Of a stretch of DNA of 61,341 bases, positions 10,987 through 22,051 are shown in pieces. Within the stretch, counting starts at the first letter, position 1. Each line of letters opens with the position of its first letter. Under the pieces are notes generated by a model that worked only from the letters and a program-made list of their open reading frames with translations, had not been told where the DNA came from and ran no database searches. The position numbers were made by a program, and so were the translations under genes. Origin of the DNA: Pelomyxa schiedti (lineage: Eukaryota; Evosea; Pelobiontida; Pelomyxidae); assembly GCA_020536535.1 (NCBI GenBank), contig JAHLWZ010000882.1:1-61341 (forward strand), written 5' to 3'.

Positions 10987-13900
10987 ATGGCAGCACAAGC
11001 GGCAGTTGCGTTGCAGAAGAAAATTTTCTCTCGATGGGTGTCACAAAAGATCAGCCGAGTGACAGGCAAAGCCATTGACGACTGTGTCAAGGCAATGACT
11101 GATGGTCTTACTTTGATTGCTCTGTTGGAGGCTCTCAGTGAGAAAAAGTGCACTGCTAGGCTGGTTAAGGCTCCGAAAATGAGGCCTCAGGTTCTAGAGA
11201 ATGCTACTGCTGCAATTGCTTTTGCCAAGGTTGTTTACTTTATCTGCATTATAACTTCTCTTTGGGTTGAATAACTACTGTACTTACTTTTCAAATTGGG
11301 TAGGAATGTGGTGTTCAGCTGAGATTGTGGCCATCGAATTCTGACCTTGTTGATGGTGTCGAGCAGCAAGTTCTTGGTCTCATCTGGGGTATTATGCAGA
11401 GATTCATGAAGGTAAATTTGGCTCCCTCTTCATTTAATAACGTTGGTATTAGTTCACTGATGAGGAAGGACATGGGGCAGACCTTAATGCCAAAGATGCT
11501 CTCATGACCTGGTGTCAGAATACCACAAGGGGATATCCAGATGTACATCTGGACAACTGGAAAACAAGCTGGCATGATGGAATGGCATTGTAAGTATTTG
11601 TATTTTTCATGTTTCCACTTAGCTGTCATATACCCCAAGATGTGCCATTATTCACAAATACCGTCCCTCTCTTATCAACTGGGAGTCATTAGAAAGGACC
11701 AATAAAAAGGTTAATATACAAGCTGCCATGCATGCTGCTCACAAGTGGGACTAGTTCTTTTTCAAACTATCTTTCGTAATTTTTCTTTAAGGTACTTTAT
11801 GTTGGAACAGTACATCACACCAGACGAATTCTTGAAGTTGGATGACAATAGGTATCTCGGTAAATTTTTATTCTTTTTTTGCTAAATCAAACCCAAAAAG
11901 TATGGTTGTATATGTAAGGTAGTGTTTCCCATTATTTAGACACAAGTGTAATTGAGTTGAAGTGAATACTACTATGGAATTTCAGAGCAACGCAAATTGG
12001 ATCTCGCTGGCAGAAGGATCTCCAAAGTCATCAAGCTGACCAAAGATAATGACGCACTTCGCGCAACATATGAAGCTCGTTCTGAGGAACTTCTGCAAAG
12101 AATATCACAGGCCGGAAGTGCTCTCTCTGACTACACAATTGACAATACAATGGAAGGTCCTTCTCCTTGCTTTCTCTTTGACCGGCCCACATCCAAAGGT
12201 GCCAAAACACGCTTGAACAAGTTCTACGATTATAAAATGGCCGAAAAGAGTGATATCATGATTGCTCAGCTTGATCTTGAAGCACTATTTAATACTATTG
12301 CCACAATACTCACACACAACCACCGACCAGAATTTGTACCCCACCACAAGCTTTGTGATATTGCAAATGCCATGGCAGGGCTCGAGGAGGTAGAACAAAA
12401 GAAGAAGGTAATCCTTTCGTAGAATGACCTGCTCTCAGATTCATTTGACAGGTGGCACTGCATGCGGAACTTAACAGGCAGTTGAAACTCCAAAAATTGA
12501 ATGAGCACCACGAAAAACGGACAAACAAAATTGAGGCCTGGATTTCGGCAAAACAGGAATACCTGTCCACACCACCCCCCGTAACTAGTGCAAGCACTGC
12601 ACAGCTGCAAGTACGTCTACCTCACTCTACAGTGTGTTGGATTTTTCTAAACGCAATAAGCTACGGTTGCTCAAGGCGTTCGATCAAGAACTCGCTCAGA
12701 TTGGCACAACACATGTTACCCCTCTTGTAAAACTCGGGAAAGAGCTTGCTGCTGGTAAATACCAAAACCTAAAGGATGTTACAATCCGTGAGCAAAGAGT
12801 AGAACAAGGATTGCAGGATCTCAAACTCACAAGGTTACAAACTTTGTGTGTTACATCCATAAACATCTCCGCAGCGCCGCTCTTTTACCAGTTTTGAATG
12901 ACCTATGTGCCATTTATGATTACCAGCAATGGGTAAAAGACACTCTTGCTGGAATGGAAGACCTTCTGTTCGGGTTCACTCTTGAAGAAGTTTTGGCTTT
13001 TGAAAAGTCCTTGTCCGATCTTTCTTCCACATACACAAAAGACTCCAAGGCCAAGATGTCTGCATTTAAGGATTACGAAGTATCTGAAAAATATCTCTTG
13101 TTAATCCCCTTATCCTCTGTAAGGCTCACATGGATTCCGTGCCCACCCTCGATCCAGACTATAAAGCAGGTGTTATTGGCCTTGTTGAGTCTATCACCAA
13201 TGAACTGGAAGGTGGAATTCAAAGTACCAAGTTAGTTGTCTTTAATTGGGGCTGGATAACACACTGTAGGGCAATTTATGAAGCCGAGCTAGAACTCCAG
13301 AAGCAGAAAGACAGAAAGTGTAAAGCCTTTGCTGATCTTGTCGAACCCCTGGTAGCCATGATTACTGCTAACAAGGCGAAAATCACTGCACCAGGCTTGA
13401 CATTTGAAACACAATTGGCCCTAGTTGAGTATGTAATACCATTTGCCATGAACCTTTACCAAACTTTCATTAGGGAACGTATTGCTGCTCTGGACGACGA
13501 TGGTGCATCCCTTCCCGAAATTGCAGCAGCATTCACTGAACTGGAGGAATCTGGAATAACAAGTACTGGTCCCACAGTTCCATTGTTGTAACCATTTTTA
13601 AAGATATAACTCACACATCTGTAACTCTACGGGATGCTGAGTTGATGTGGCAACAATGGCAGTCCTTCCTCACAAAGAAGAAGGCAATGCTTATGGAAGA
13701 AATTGCGCGCTCTGCCACATTTGGTGTCACCCCGGCACAAATTGAAGGTTTGTCTTCCTCTCGTTCTTATTGGACCTCACCACAACAACCAGAAATACAA
13801 TCCACTTTCACTCAGTTTGACCGGAACCAATCCGGGATGCTGGATATGAAGGAACTCAGAGCATGCCTTTATTCCTTGGGTGAAGAAAAGACCTCGAAGG

Positions 13901-14333
13901 AAATTGAACAAATCATGACGGAATATGGCTCTGCAGACGTACTCCTCCCTTATTAGTCCGCATTCCAATCTGACAACAACTTAAACCAGGGCATGTCCTT
14001 GGACAACTTCAAACAGTTCATGATTTCACACTTGGCGGTATCTGACACTAGGGTATAGAACAAATTCCCATATCCAAAAGCCTCACATACTGTCAGGATG
14101 ACATCCTAGCATCCTTCAGGCAAATAAGCCGGTCCGATGTTTCCACCACAGTCAAGCATGACTACCTAGAGGCCGTCATTCCTCCCCAGGTACAAAAAAC
14201 CCGAACCAAACCAAAAACTAACAAACAAACCACAACAAAGGACATGCAATACATCAAGGAGACAGCGAAGCTGACAGCCAAGAGTGGCGAATATGACTAC
14301 GTCGAATGGACCAACACTGTATTCAGCCGTTAG
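10987..14333 (+). CDS. Alpha-actinin (actin-crosslinking protein)
   Basis: Intron-rich gene. Exons visible at 10987-11229, 11304-11411, 11453-11589, 11640-11744, 11792-11859 and 11986 onward encode two calponin-homology domains (KKIFSRWVSQKI start; second with MTWCQNTTRGYP and HKYRPSLINW), the actin-binding unit. A helical rod follows, with spectrin-like repeats (LNKFYDYKMAEKSD; EHHEKRTNKIEAWISAK). The C-terminal calmodulin-like part has an EF-hand loop DRNQSGMLDMKE near 13820, a second degenerate EF-hand, and a last exon ending VEWTNTVFSR before TAG at 14331, matching the family's C-terminus. Introns include 12408-12451, 12611-12660 and 13939-13988. A 48-nt in-frame stretch at 12153-12200 may be intron or coding. 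It likely crosslinks F-actin in the cortex, possibly under calcium control. Confidence 0.92.
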
Positions 14334-14504
14334 TTAGCCCATGGAGCCACCCCCAATGCTCACCAAAACAAAACACAAAAATTTCTTTTCTTGCATACTT
14401 CACCATCTCGACTGTTTCCTTTTGATGTCCAGAGGGGAAAAAAATAACATCAGGAAGAGTAAATTGTTGTACTGCATAGAAATAGTTCCCGAAAGATGTG
14501 ACAT

Positions 14505-14743
14505 CATTTGAATCCCTCTTTAGAAGAGAGGAATCCTCTCCGTAGGTTCTGCTCCCCGGTGTAGTTCAACATTGTGGGATTCATTAGATCCACAGTTGCA
14601 CCAGATTGATTAAATGATCCCTCGGCGAAGGTGAAAAAAAAAGCAAACAAATTAAAAATCTATCGGCTCCCTCTAGACGTGCCGCACGCACGCGTAGCCC
14701 ACAAATTTCGCTTTAGTAACAAACTCACCAAGGTGAGCCACAT
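14505..14743 (-). CDS. Possible small spliced ORF, unknown
   Basis: A minus-strand open stretch reads SFNQSGATVDLMNP and NYTGEQNLRRGF, then TGA at 14505-14507. It can be joined through a GTGAGT donor and a pyrimidine-rich GCCGAG acceptor (intron 14631-14728) to an ATG at 14743, giving about 46 residues. No family is recognised. The composition looks protein-like, but this may also be part of a longer untranslated or alternative exon. It would be divergent from NOP10, sharing about 50 bp of promoter. Confidence 0.25.
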
Positions 14744-14796
14744 TTTCAAGTTATGGGGCTTTAAACGGAACCTAACGGAAAAAAAGACAACCGAAG

Positions 14797-15170
14797 ATGT
14801 TTCTTATGTTCTGTGACGCGTGCCAAAAGTACACACTCAAAAGAATTTGCGATTTGTGCCACGCTCCTACGAGGTAATTTGGTTTTTCTTTTCTTCAAAG
14901 TCACATCAAGAGCCAACGAACTGGCCCACATGTTCATAAAAAGAATTGTAGTAACAATAACAAAGCAACCAACCAATAATTCACAACATAAACTACTCCC
15001 GCGACCTTACCATTTTGCATCCTTCTCTTTCTTTATTTCTTCTTCCTTCCATTTACAGGTCGGCGCACCCTGCTCGATTCTCTCCCGAAGATAAGTTTTC
15101 CAAAGCTAGAGTGACCATCAAGCGCCGATACGGCATCCTTCCAACACAACTCCCTCAACAAGCCATCTAA
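14797..15170 (+). CDS. NOP10: H/ACA ribonucleoprotein subunit NOP10
   Basis: Two exons, 14797-14873 and 15059-15170, give 62 residues, the usual length for this family. NOP10 is a core protein of H/ACA snoRNPs, which pseudouridylate rRNA in the nucleolus, and of vertebrate telomerase RNP. The second exon carries the signature [14 protein letters not shown] followed by basic TIKRRYG. The N-terminal half reads [16 protein letters not shown] then ICDLCHAPT, keeping two CxxC pairs as in archaeal Nop10 zinc ribbons. Animal and yeast NOP10 have lost most of these Cys. The intron is 185 nt, GTAATT...TTTACAG. Confidence 0.93.
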
Positions 15171-15419
15171 ATGTTTCACTTACGGCTGCACTTGTTCAAT
15201 ACTGGCTGTGGCTCCTTGGCCATATGCAATGCTGCCACCTCCCTTTTTTGCAAGTTGAACAGTACAGTTTGAAAATGTAGTCACCTACCTACATACAACA
15301 AATTGTATTGAATTCTATTGTGTTAAAACAATGGACTCCTTCCATATCTTTTTTTTGTGATGGTGTAGCTGTAAGGAGAGTTCATTAGCGAAATAATGGC
15401 AGAAATGGTGAGAGCAGTA
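15171..15419. other. Short convergent intergenic region
   Basis: 3' flanks of NOP10 and the minus-strand EAF gene. No gene seen. Confidence 0.4.
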
Positions 15420-16731
15420 TCACTCTTCCTCATCACTACTGAATTCATCACTGCTGCTGCTATCCGGGAGATTGAGTTCCCCAGGGTTCGAGTTTAGGAT
15501 GGATGAAAAAGGTGGGAGGGTTTGAATTTGTGGAACCGGTTGTTGTAACATGTTGACGGGTTGTTGCAGAGGTTGTAAGGGTTGTTGAGGTTGAGTGGCT
15601 GCATATTGTAGGCCATTGATTTCATCATCGTCAGAACCTTTTTGTTGTTAAAAATGAATGCAAAGATAGAAGATAATGAAGATAAAAACCTTCGTCACTT
15701 TCGGCCCAATCACTTGAGTCGCTCTAAGGCAGGTGTGAAAAAATTGAAAAGACCATGAAAAACAGCTCACCTCAAGGATGGAAACTGCTGTGCTGACTTG
15801 GGGTTGAGGTTGTGGTTGTGGTTGTGATTGTGGTAGTGGTTGTGTATCGGCTCTGGTATAAGCTGTGGGTTGTTGTTGTTGCGTGGATTGTAATTGAGGC
15901 TGTGCCTGCTGTGTTATTGATGGTGGTGTGGAGTATGTGGTGGTTTTTGGAAACGAGGATTGTTGTTGTGGGATTTGTTGTACCTGCTGAGGCGGTTGTA
16001 GAGGTACAGATTTGGTTTTGGTGAAAGGCACATCATTTTTGGATCTTTTACTGCTTGGCTCTGTGAAAGTTTGAATTTGAGGAAACTTTGTTCCGGTGAT
16101 TACCAGAAATTGGTTTCTCCGATCTGTCATGCTTCACACCTTCTCCCACAACGGCTATCCTCTGCAAACTGATCAAAGTGGATTACATAGAGAGCAATTT
16201 GTCAGCAACAACTAACGTGAAACTTTGTCCATCAAAAATAAGAACACATTCACCCTCCTTGGCTGCTCTCCATTGCCCACGTAATATCACAGACTCTTTG
16301 TCTGCCTATTTTTCATTTTGGTTGGCTTGTTTTTTTTGCGTATTATGTGGAATTAGTTAGGCCGCACCCCAGTGTTTTGGAATTGCATCCTGAGGTGCCC
16401 GTCGTCGGCTCGTTCAATGATCCCAGGTTGATTTACATCAGCCGAAGTTGGCCAAAATGTATCTGCATTGTTTTTGTTTGTTTTACTTGTAAGATTGCTG
16501 TTGATTGGCTCCTTTTGGTACAAATTGTGGGTGTGGGCAGCACAACGCACCCCTCCCGTGCAAGAAAAAAAAGAAAAAAAGGCACCCACAATGCATGGAT
16601 AGCAGGTCGCTGGGCTGCGCGAAACTACTCCCCAGTGTCACAGGGTATTCTACGTCCTGTATCGGGGTCGGTGGCCCAGCCCCTGGGTTGTTGTTGCTGA
16701 AGCCCGTTTGCGTCCCATACGAACCCATCAC
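15420..16731 (-). CDS. EAF-family (ELL-associated factor) RNA polymerase II elongation protein
   Basis: Six exons on the minus strand: 16590-16731, 16368-16462, 16187-16305, 15771-16131, 15690-15723 and 15420-15637; 323 codons with stop, all in frame. The N-terminal domain follows the EAF pattern: VEYPVTLGSSFAQ, then YTFWPTSADVNQPGI in place of the usual YDFxPASVD, then GQWRAAKEGECVLIFDGQ matching the family's ECVLIFDGE box. The middle is Gln/Pro-rich. The C-terminus is Ser/Asp/Glu-rich (SDSSDWAESDE; SSSSDEFSSDEEE), resembling the acidic transactivation tail of animal EAF1/2. EAF partners ELL and stimulates transcript elongation in the nucleus. The gene is divergent from the serine racemase, about 200 bp apart. 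An alternative start is the second Met, at 16728. Confidence 0.8.
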
Positions 16732-16934
16732 ATTAATTTACGGTGTAAAAAAGCAAATTGAGAATCTGTTGGGTGTGGTTCCCCGGCTGATGCCTCTAGG
16801 TGGCAATCATAAGTGGTATTCAGTAAAACAAGCTAGCGAATGCTTTTCACCAGGTTTTAACTAGGGCTTTGTGCCAGGCTCTGGATGAGATCGCTCTTTC
16901 CGATTTCTGGGAAAGGAAATTCGCCGCTCTCCGG

Positions 16935-17942
16935 ATGGACACAGGGTACTGCGTAAACATTGACGACGTTGTGGCTGCACATGCTCGAATAAAGACGTAT
17001 ATACACAAGACACCCATAATCCGTTGCCACGCGCTGGACGAGGCCGTAGGTGCCGAGTGCTACCTCAAGTGCGAGAACATGCAGAAGGTCGGCGCGTTCA
17101 AGTTCCGCGGGGCCTGCAACGCCGTGATGTCGCTGTCCGACGACGACGCCCGCGCCGGCGTCGCCACGCACTCGTCGGGCAACCACGCCCAGGCGCTCGC
17201 GCTGGCCGCCCGCATGCGCGGCGTCCCCGCCTACATCGTGATGCCGCGCACGGCGCCCCGCGTCAAGTCGGACGCGGTCGCGGCCTACGGCGGCCGCATC
17301 ACCTTCTGCGAGCCGACGCTGCGGGCGCGCGAGGAGGCGCTGGCCCGCGTGGTGGCCGAGACCGGGGCGCGGGTCGTGCACCCCTACAACGACGCGAGGG
17401 TCATCGCCGGCCAGGGCACCTGCGCCCTCGAGCTCCTGCAGGAGGTCCCCGACCTCGACGCCGTCATCGCCCCCATCGGCGGCGGCGGCCTCCTCAGCGG
17501 TACGGCCATCGCCTGCCGCTCCCACGCTCGCCCCTCCGGCTCCTCGGCCTCGGCCTCGCCCGGTGGCCGCGTCAGGGTGATTGGGGCGGAGCCGCTGGCG
17601 GCGGACGACGCGTGCAGGTCCAAGGAGACGGGGGTGCTGCAGCCGGCGGTGGACGGCTGCGCGTCGCGGACCGTGTGCGACGGCCTGCTGACGTCCATGG
17701 GGAGCCTGACGTGGCCTATTGTGCGGGACTGCGTGGACGAGATCGCCACGGTGCGCGAGGACAGCATCGTGGCCGCCATGAGGTTCGTGTGGGAGCGGGC
17801 AAAGATCGTCGTGGAGCCGTCGGGCTGCACGCCACTTGCGGTGCTGTGGGAGCGCAAGTGCGGACTTGTGGGAAAGAAAGTCGGTCTCATACTGAGCGGT
17901 GGAAACGTGGACTTGGGCAAGTTGCCTTGGCAAAATAGTTAG
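16935..17942 (+). CDS. Serine racemase / L-threonine dehydratase (PLP fold-type II)
   Basis: One uninterrupted exon of 336 codons. The chosen ATG gives MDTGYCVNIDDVVAAH, which aligns with the start of animal serine racemase; the frame is open further upstream. The PLP-binding Lys is residue 56 in KVGAFKFRGA, the same position as in human SRR. HSSGNHAQALA carries the Ser that acts on the other face in racemases. IGGGGLLSG is the phosphate-binding Gly loop, and LILSGGNVD ends the fold. The enzyme interconverts L- and D-serine and/or deaminates serine or threonine to a keto acid; sequence alone does not decide which. The coding region is strikingly GC-rich, especially at third positions, and has no intron, unlike almost every neighbour. 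This suggests horizontal gain or retroposition. Confidence 0.9.
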   Translation: MDTGYCVNIDDVVAAHARIKTYIHKTPIIRCHALDEAVGAECYLKCENMQKVGAFKFRGACNAVMSLSDDDARAGVATHSSGNHAQALALAARMRGVPAYIVMPRTAPRVKSDAVAAYGGRITFCEPTLRAREEALARVVAETGARVVHPYNDARVIAGQGTCALELLQEVPDLDAVIAPIGGGGLLSGTAIACRSHARPSGSSASASPGGRVRVIGAEPLAADDACRSKETGVLQPAVDGCASRTVCDGLLTSMGSLTWPIVRDCVDEIATVREDSIVAAMRFVWERAKIVVEPSGCTPLAVLWERKCGLVGKKVGLILSGGNVDLGKLPWQNS

Positions 17943-18058
17943 CTTCTTTTGTCCAGCACAGCACCAACAAAGCATCTCCTCCCTAGCTCTCTTTTTACTT
18001 CTTAGAAATCAATCATTTTTTCCACAACCGCCACAACGTAAGGAAGCAGTTTCCGCGC

Positions 18059-18454
18059 ATGGGGTCAACGTCCAGCAAGGGAACAAGTAAAGGAGAAAAC
18101 AACAAGAAGAAAAAGGAACCCTCGCCAGACCCTTATGCAAACTTGGTAGTGGGCGGGAGCACGTGGTGCTCGAGATGCGGGGAGTCCTACTGCGCCACAA
18201 CCGACGTGTCCAAGTACGGATGCCGCTGCCAGCGCGCCGCCGCCCGCAGCGAGTTTCTGAATGTTATCACCATCCCCGCTCCGCTGCCCAGCTTCCAGCC
18301 GTCGTTGTTGTTCCAGGCTCCTGTTGCTACCTCGTCTGATCCTCCATCATCTGCTGTGTGTGATCGCGTGGTGGTTGTGGCTCCAGACCCCACACAGCTT
18401 GCGCTTCCAAGTGGAATTTCAGAGTCTGATGGCAATGCCTCTGAAGATCACTGA
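18059..18454 (+). CDS. Small Cys-motif protein with N-myristoylation signal
   Basis: Single exon, 131 residues, starting MGSTSSKGTS, which fits the N-myristoyltransferase consensus (Gly2, Ser6) and is followed by a basic KKKK stretch that could help membrane attachment. A compact Cys cluster (Cys37, 40, 45, 55, 57; CSRCGESYC then CRC) may bind zinc. The rest is Pro/Ser/Val-rich and ends acidic. AATAAA at 18476 supports a transcript ending there. No family recognised. Confidence 0.6.
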   Translation: MGSTSSKGTSKGENNKKKKEPSPDPYANLVVGGSTWCSRCGESYCATTDVSKYGCRCQRAAARSEFLNVITIPAPLPSFQPSLLFQAPVATSSDPPSSAVCDRVVVVAPDPTQLALPSGISESDGNASEDH

Positions 18455-18657
18455 TTTTTTTGTTACACTCTTCACAATAAAAATTTTGGAAGCTGTTTAA
18501 TTACAACCAGGGAACACCAAGTGGTGTGTTAAACATAACTCTCCATGCTGTCAAATGCACGCTCCTCTGTTTTCCTGAAAGCACAAAGCCAGCCCCATAC
18601 CAAGTTGAGCTCAGCAGAAACCGGTTCATCCGTTTCGTCATAAAATTGCACAGCGAA

Positions 18658-19503
18658 ATGGCAGCCCTAACACAGCCAACCATGACGGTTCCAGCGGACC
18701 TGGCCTACGTAGCGAACCTACACTTCCACCGCGTGACGTTTGATCCCACGCGCGGTGCCCACGGCCTGGTGTTCGACAACGCAAACACCCTCGTGACTCA
18801 GAACACTCAGGCTGCGCCCCAACCGATCCAGCCGGGCAGCAGACTCCGCCGCCCCGCAACTGAAACCCACAAGATAGTTCTGGGCACTGAAGGTTGGTCC
18901 AGTGACAGTCATTACTTCTCACTCAAAGTGGTTAGTCGGTCCTCTTCCCACTTCTTTTTTTTATTGTTTTATTGTTTTATTTTTATTTTAATTTTTATTT
19001 TTATTTTTATTTTTATTTTATAGTTATGTTTACATGGTTGTTTTTTTTTTTTCAGGTGGATGCTGGGCCCAATAAGTTCCTAATGATTGGTGTGTGTGAT
19101 GCTTCGTTCCCTGGAATGTTCACAGCCAGCCACTACCCTGGCCTCAGTAATGACGGCGTGTCATACTATGGAGCCAACGGCTACGCGTACAGGCTAGGGA
19201 GCAACGTTGCTTTTGGGCGAGTGTATGGCACAGGCGACGAAGTTGGAGTGCTTCTCAACATGACACACAGGACTTGCTCCTTTTACTTGAACGGTACCAG
19301 GGTGTGTGCTTCATGAAGCCCCTCCTTTTCTATTTATTAAGTAACTTGCAGATTAATTAATTAGTATTAACCCGTCAACTGAATTCACAATCCCGTAGGT
19401 AGGAACAGCAGCTGGGGCTGATGTTATTACATCGCAAACATATTTCCCAGCTGTAGCTCTTTACGAACTTGGTTCTACTGTTGTCTCGCTCCCCCCACCA
19501 TAG
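18658..19503 (+). CDS. SPRY/B30.2-domain protein
   Basis: Three exons (18658-18927, 19056-19301, 19399-19503) give about 206 residues. A single SPRY domain is visible: TLVTQNTQ near the start, HYFSLKVD and FLMIGVCDASFPG in the core, a DGVSYYGANGYAYR loop, GDEVGVLLNM and CSFYLNGTRVG, then ALYELGSTVVSL at the end. SPRY domains are protein-binding modules. No partner domain such as RING or TRIM is present, so the binding target is unknown. The first intron holds a run of TTTTA units. AATAAA lies at 19578. The ATG at 18658 was taken because it begins MAALTQ and precedes the domain closely. Confidence 0.85.
18958..19025. repeat. TTTTA microsatellite inside SPRY-gene intron
   Basis: Repeated TTTTA/TTTTATTT units fill the first intron of the SPRY gene, followed by a T-tract before the acceptor TTCAG at 19055. 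Confidence 0.75.
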
Positions 19504-19613
19504 ACAATGATGTATTGTTAGTTATTATTCTACCTCTCAAAGAGTACACACAATCACGGACTCTCCAATTGAACAAAAATAAATAGTTTGTTTGTTAGAC
19601 TTGTTGTGAATTA

Positions 19614-22051
19614 CTAGAGTTTTGTTGGTGGAGTTGTTGGGGAACTTGTTGTTGTGGAGGAAGCACTGGTATTCAACCCACGCTCACGGGTTGTTGTGAA
19701 TGTGTGGCCAGAGGGTTCCATAGGCCGGCGTTTGATGAACCCAAATTGCACTTGCTCAATTCTGTCAGTTGCAGGTGTTGATGGGGTCATTGGTGGAGTG
19801 GTTGGTGTTGCTGGTGTTACTGTGCTATCTGGTTGGGGTGATTGACTAGAAACGGGGTTTCCCTCAGGGTGCTGTGGGGGTGGTGCCTTCGCCTCGGGAG
19901 GTGTGGCAAAGCACTCTTGCAGAGCCCCCTTAAAAATGTAAGCACACAGAGCATAATGCATAATTTGGGTTCTAATTCCCTTTGATTTTTGACATTTGGG
20001 AAGACATACTGGGAATAGTTCCTCGACATTGTCAATAACACAGCGCAGAGCTAGTGGTACATACTGAGAATGTTCCATTGCCTGTACACCTGTAATTTTC
20101 TCTTTTACTTGAATTCAAGAAACAATTAGGAAGAACCTGAGAGAGGTGTTTCAGACACGAGTGTATTTGGCCCAAGGCATGTGGAAAGATTCATACTTGT
20201 CATTTTATTTTCCTCAGAGTTCTTTGCGATATTATACATTACAACTAGAACTGTTAGGAATAACAACTCTTATTCGGTTGGTACCTGCAAGATGTTTGAG
20301 CATGTTTCTGTTGGTCGGTGGAAGGGAGGCAATCAGAGGTTGAAGTTTAGGGACAATTTCCTCTGAATTGTCGGGGTCTGTCTCTCCTGGCGTAACGTTA
20401 CAAAAAAAGTAATAATTCCCGCATGCTTACGGACAACATCCACCCATTTATTGTACAGGGAAAATAGCATCAGAGGTTCAGGTAATTCACGTAAAAATGA
20501 TTTTACTAACCCAGCCAATACATGAGGATCTTCTGCTGGCCAGTTTATAGGAGCCTCTGGTAGAAATCATGTATGAAAGGGATCACGCAAGAACCGGAAC
20601 ATTACCACACAAGATCAACTTTTTTAATTCTTGCATGTGGGTGAGATTTGCAGATATTCGGAAAATTCCTTCCACAGACACTCCTGCATGATAAACTGAG
20701 CTCAAATTCCCAAGTGGTATTTCATACCAGTAGTGTTGAGCTGCCATAGTAGCTGTTCTATAACACGAGGCAGATGGGTGGCAGGATCCCGATTTTCCCT
20801 TTTTACAAGGTCTTCAATGGGTACTCCAAAGTACTGCTCACCACGGTGCTGTGCTTGCCGGGTGAATTCTTCACGAAGCTGTAGTACATTTGAGAAGGAT
20901 GTATGTGAGATGTTGCTTACAGTTTTTGCAGATGAGCGATACTTTTCTATCGTAGGAGAAAGCTTACCCAAGAGCTCGTTACCTCGCGCGAAAAATTCCT
21001 TGTATGCATCATAGTTGTCACACACTCTAATGAGAAGTGAGCAGTGGCAGGTGTTATTGGTACAATTTACCGCTCAATAAGTTCAATGTCACTTTGGTCT
21101 TGAACGTCATTAAGCATTGTTAGAGTATCTGATTGCACTTCTTCAAACAGTAGTTTTGCTTCTGCCTCCTCCTCTACTGCCTGTTTGTAGTTATTTTCAT
21201 TTTACAAATCCGTAAAGGAAGGCGTACTTTCTGCACTTTTTGCTCCCCAGAACTTGACCTTTTCAATAGCTTGACTTTATTTTCTGCAGCTTCATGAGAA
21301 ATCCTTGCCTTATCATAACGTGCGCGAGTGTACTATTTAAAATGAGTAACGGGGGAAAAAAAAAATCAGCACAAACTCTGGCCTTACGGAGACCACCCTT
21401 GACAAAAATTTTGATCTTCCCACTGAATTTCTCTTGTATATCCTGGGTCTACCCAAATAAGTACAAAGAAAATACAAATAAGAAAAAACCAGTTGAGAGT
21501 TAAGCTGTGCCATTGCTCGGTGAAGTTCACTCATTTGTGTTAACAACTCACCTGAATGGTTGTGATTAAGGAATAGCTGATGGCTGTATCAAAACCAATG
21601 TCAGAGTTCTTGTCCTTCAAGACTAGGCCATAATCCGCCAGGGATTGGGTAAATACGGCATTAGCCTCAAGAACAGCTGTTATTCAACTGCGTTACCACT
21701 CAATTCGCAAATTGTGGGTTGTGGAGACTGCTTACGGGCACGTAGCTGACATTCCCTTAGACCCTTCTTGTAGATATTCTTCAAGTTGTACCGAATACTC
21801 TCCAAATTCTATCTCACAAAAATAAGAAAAAATAACGCCAACAAAAACAAAAAAGTATGAAAAACAAAAGCAAAAAAAAAAAAAAGCAAAAACAAAAGCA
21901 AAATAAAAGCAAAAACAACCTCCAAACCCTCTCTTACGAGAGGGGCACTCTCAGCATGCGCTTGTCGGTCGCCGATTTTCTCTCTGAAAGACAACTTGGC
22001 TTCGCCCAACGCGCGGTTGATCTGTCCCAGTCTCGCACCCACTCCCGTCAT
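19614..22051 (-). CDS. BAR domain - RhoGAP protein
   Basis: Minus-strand multi-exon gene, start 22051 (MTGVGARLGQ), stop TAG at 19614. The first half is a BAR-type helical domain: AKLSFREKIGD, YNLKNIYKKGLREC, SLADYGLVLKDK and ARISHEAAENKVKLLK, ending near SDIELIER. The second half is a RhoGAP domain. YFGVPIEDLVKREN opens it; the catalytic Arg finger is in EGIFRISANL (about 20645-20660); KSFLRELPEPL, LPPTNRNMLKHLA and NLSTCLGPNTLV follow. The tail is Pro/Thr-rich. Such proteins sense membrane curvature and switch off Rho-family GTPases, as in RICH/ARHGAP17. The intron near 21840-21920 contains an AAAGC-type repeat. Confidence 0.88.
21838..21920. repeat. AAAGC/AAAAC simple repeat in intron
   Basis: A-rich repeat of AAAGC and AAAAC units on the plus strand, within the first intron of the BAR-RhoGAP gene. 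Confidence 0.6.

Noticed and set aside
12611-12632. A 22-nt intron in alpha-actinin
   Set aside because: It breaks the frame; extending to the AATAAG acceptor at 12660 keeps it.
13939-13956. An 18-nt ultra-short intron in alpha-actinin
   Set aside because: A 50-nt intron with the same donor and an AACCAG acceptor at 13988 also keeps frame, has a better 3' end and matches the usual intron size here.
17024-17938. Long alternative-frame ORFs on both strands over the serine racemase
   Set aside because: They are by-products of high GC; composition is Arg/Pro/Gly-rich and the PLP enzyme frame explains the region.
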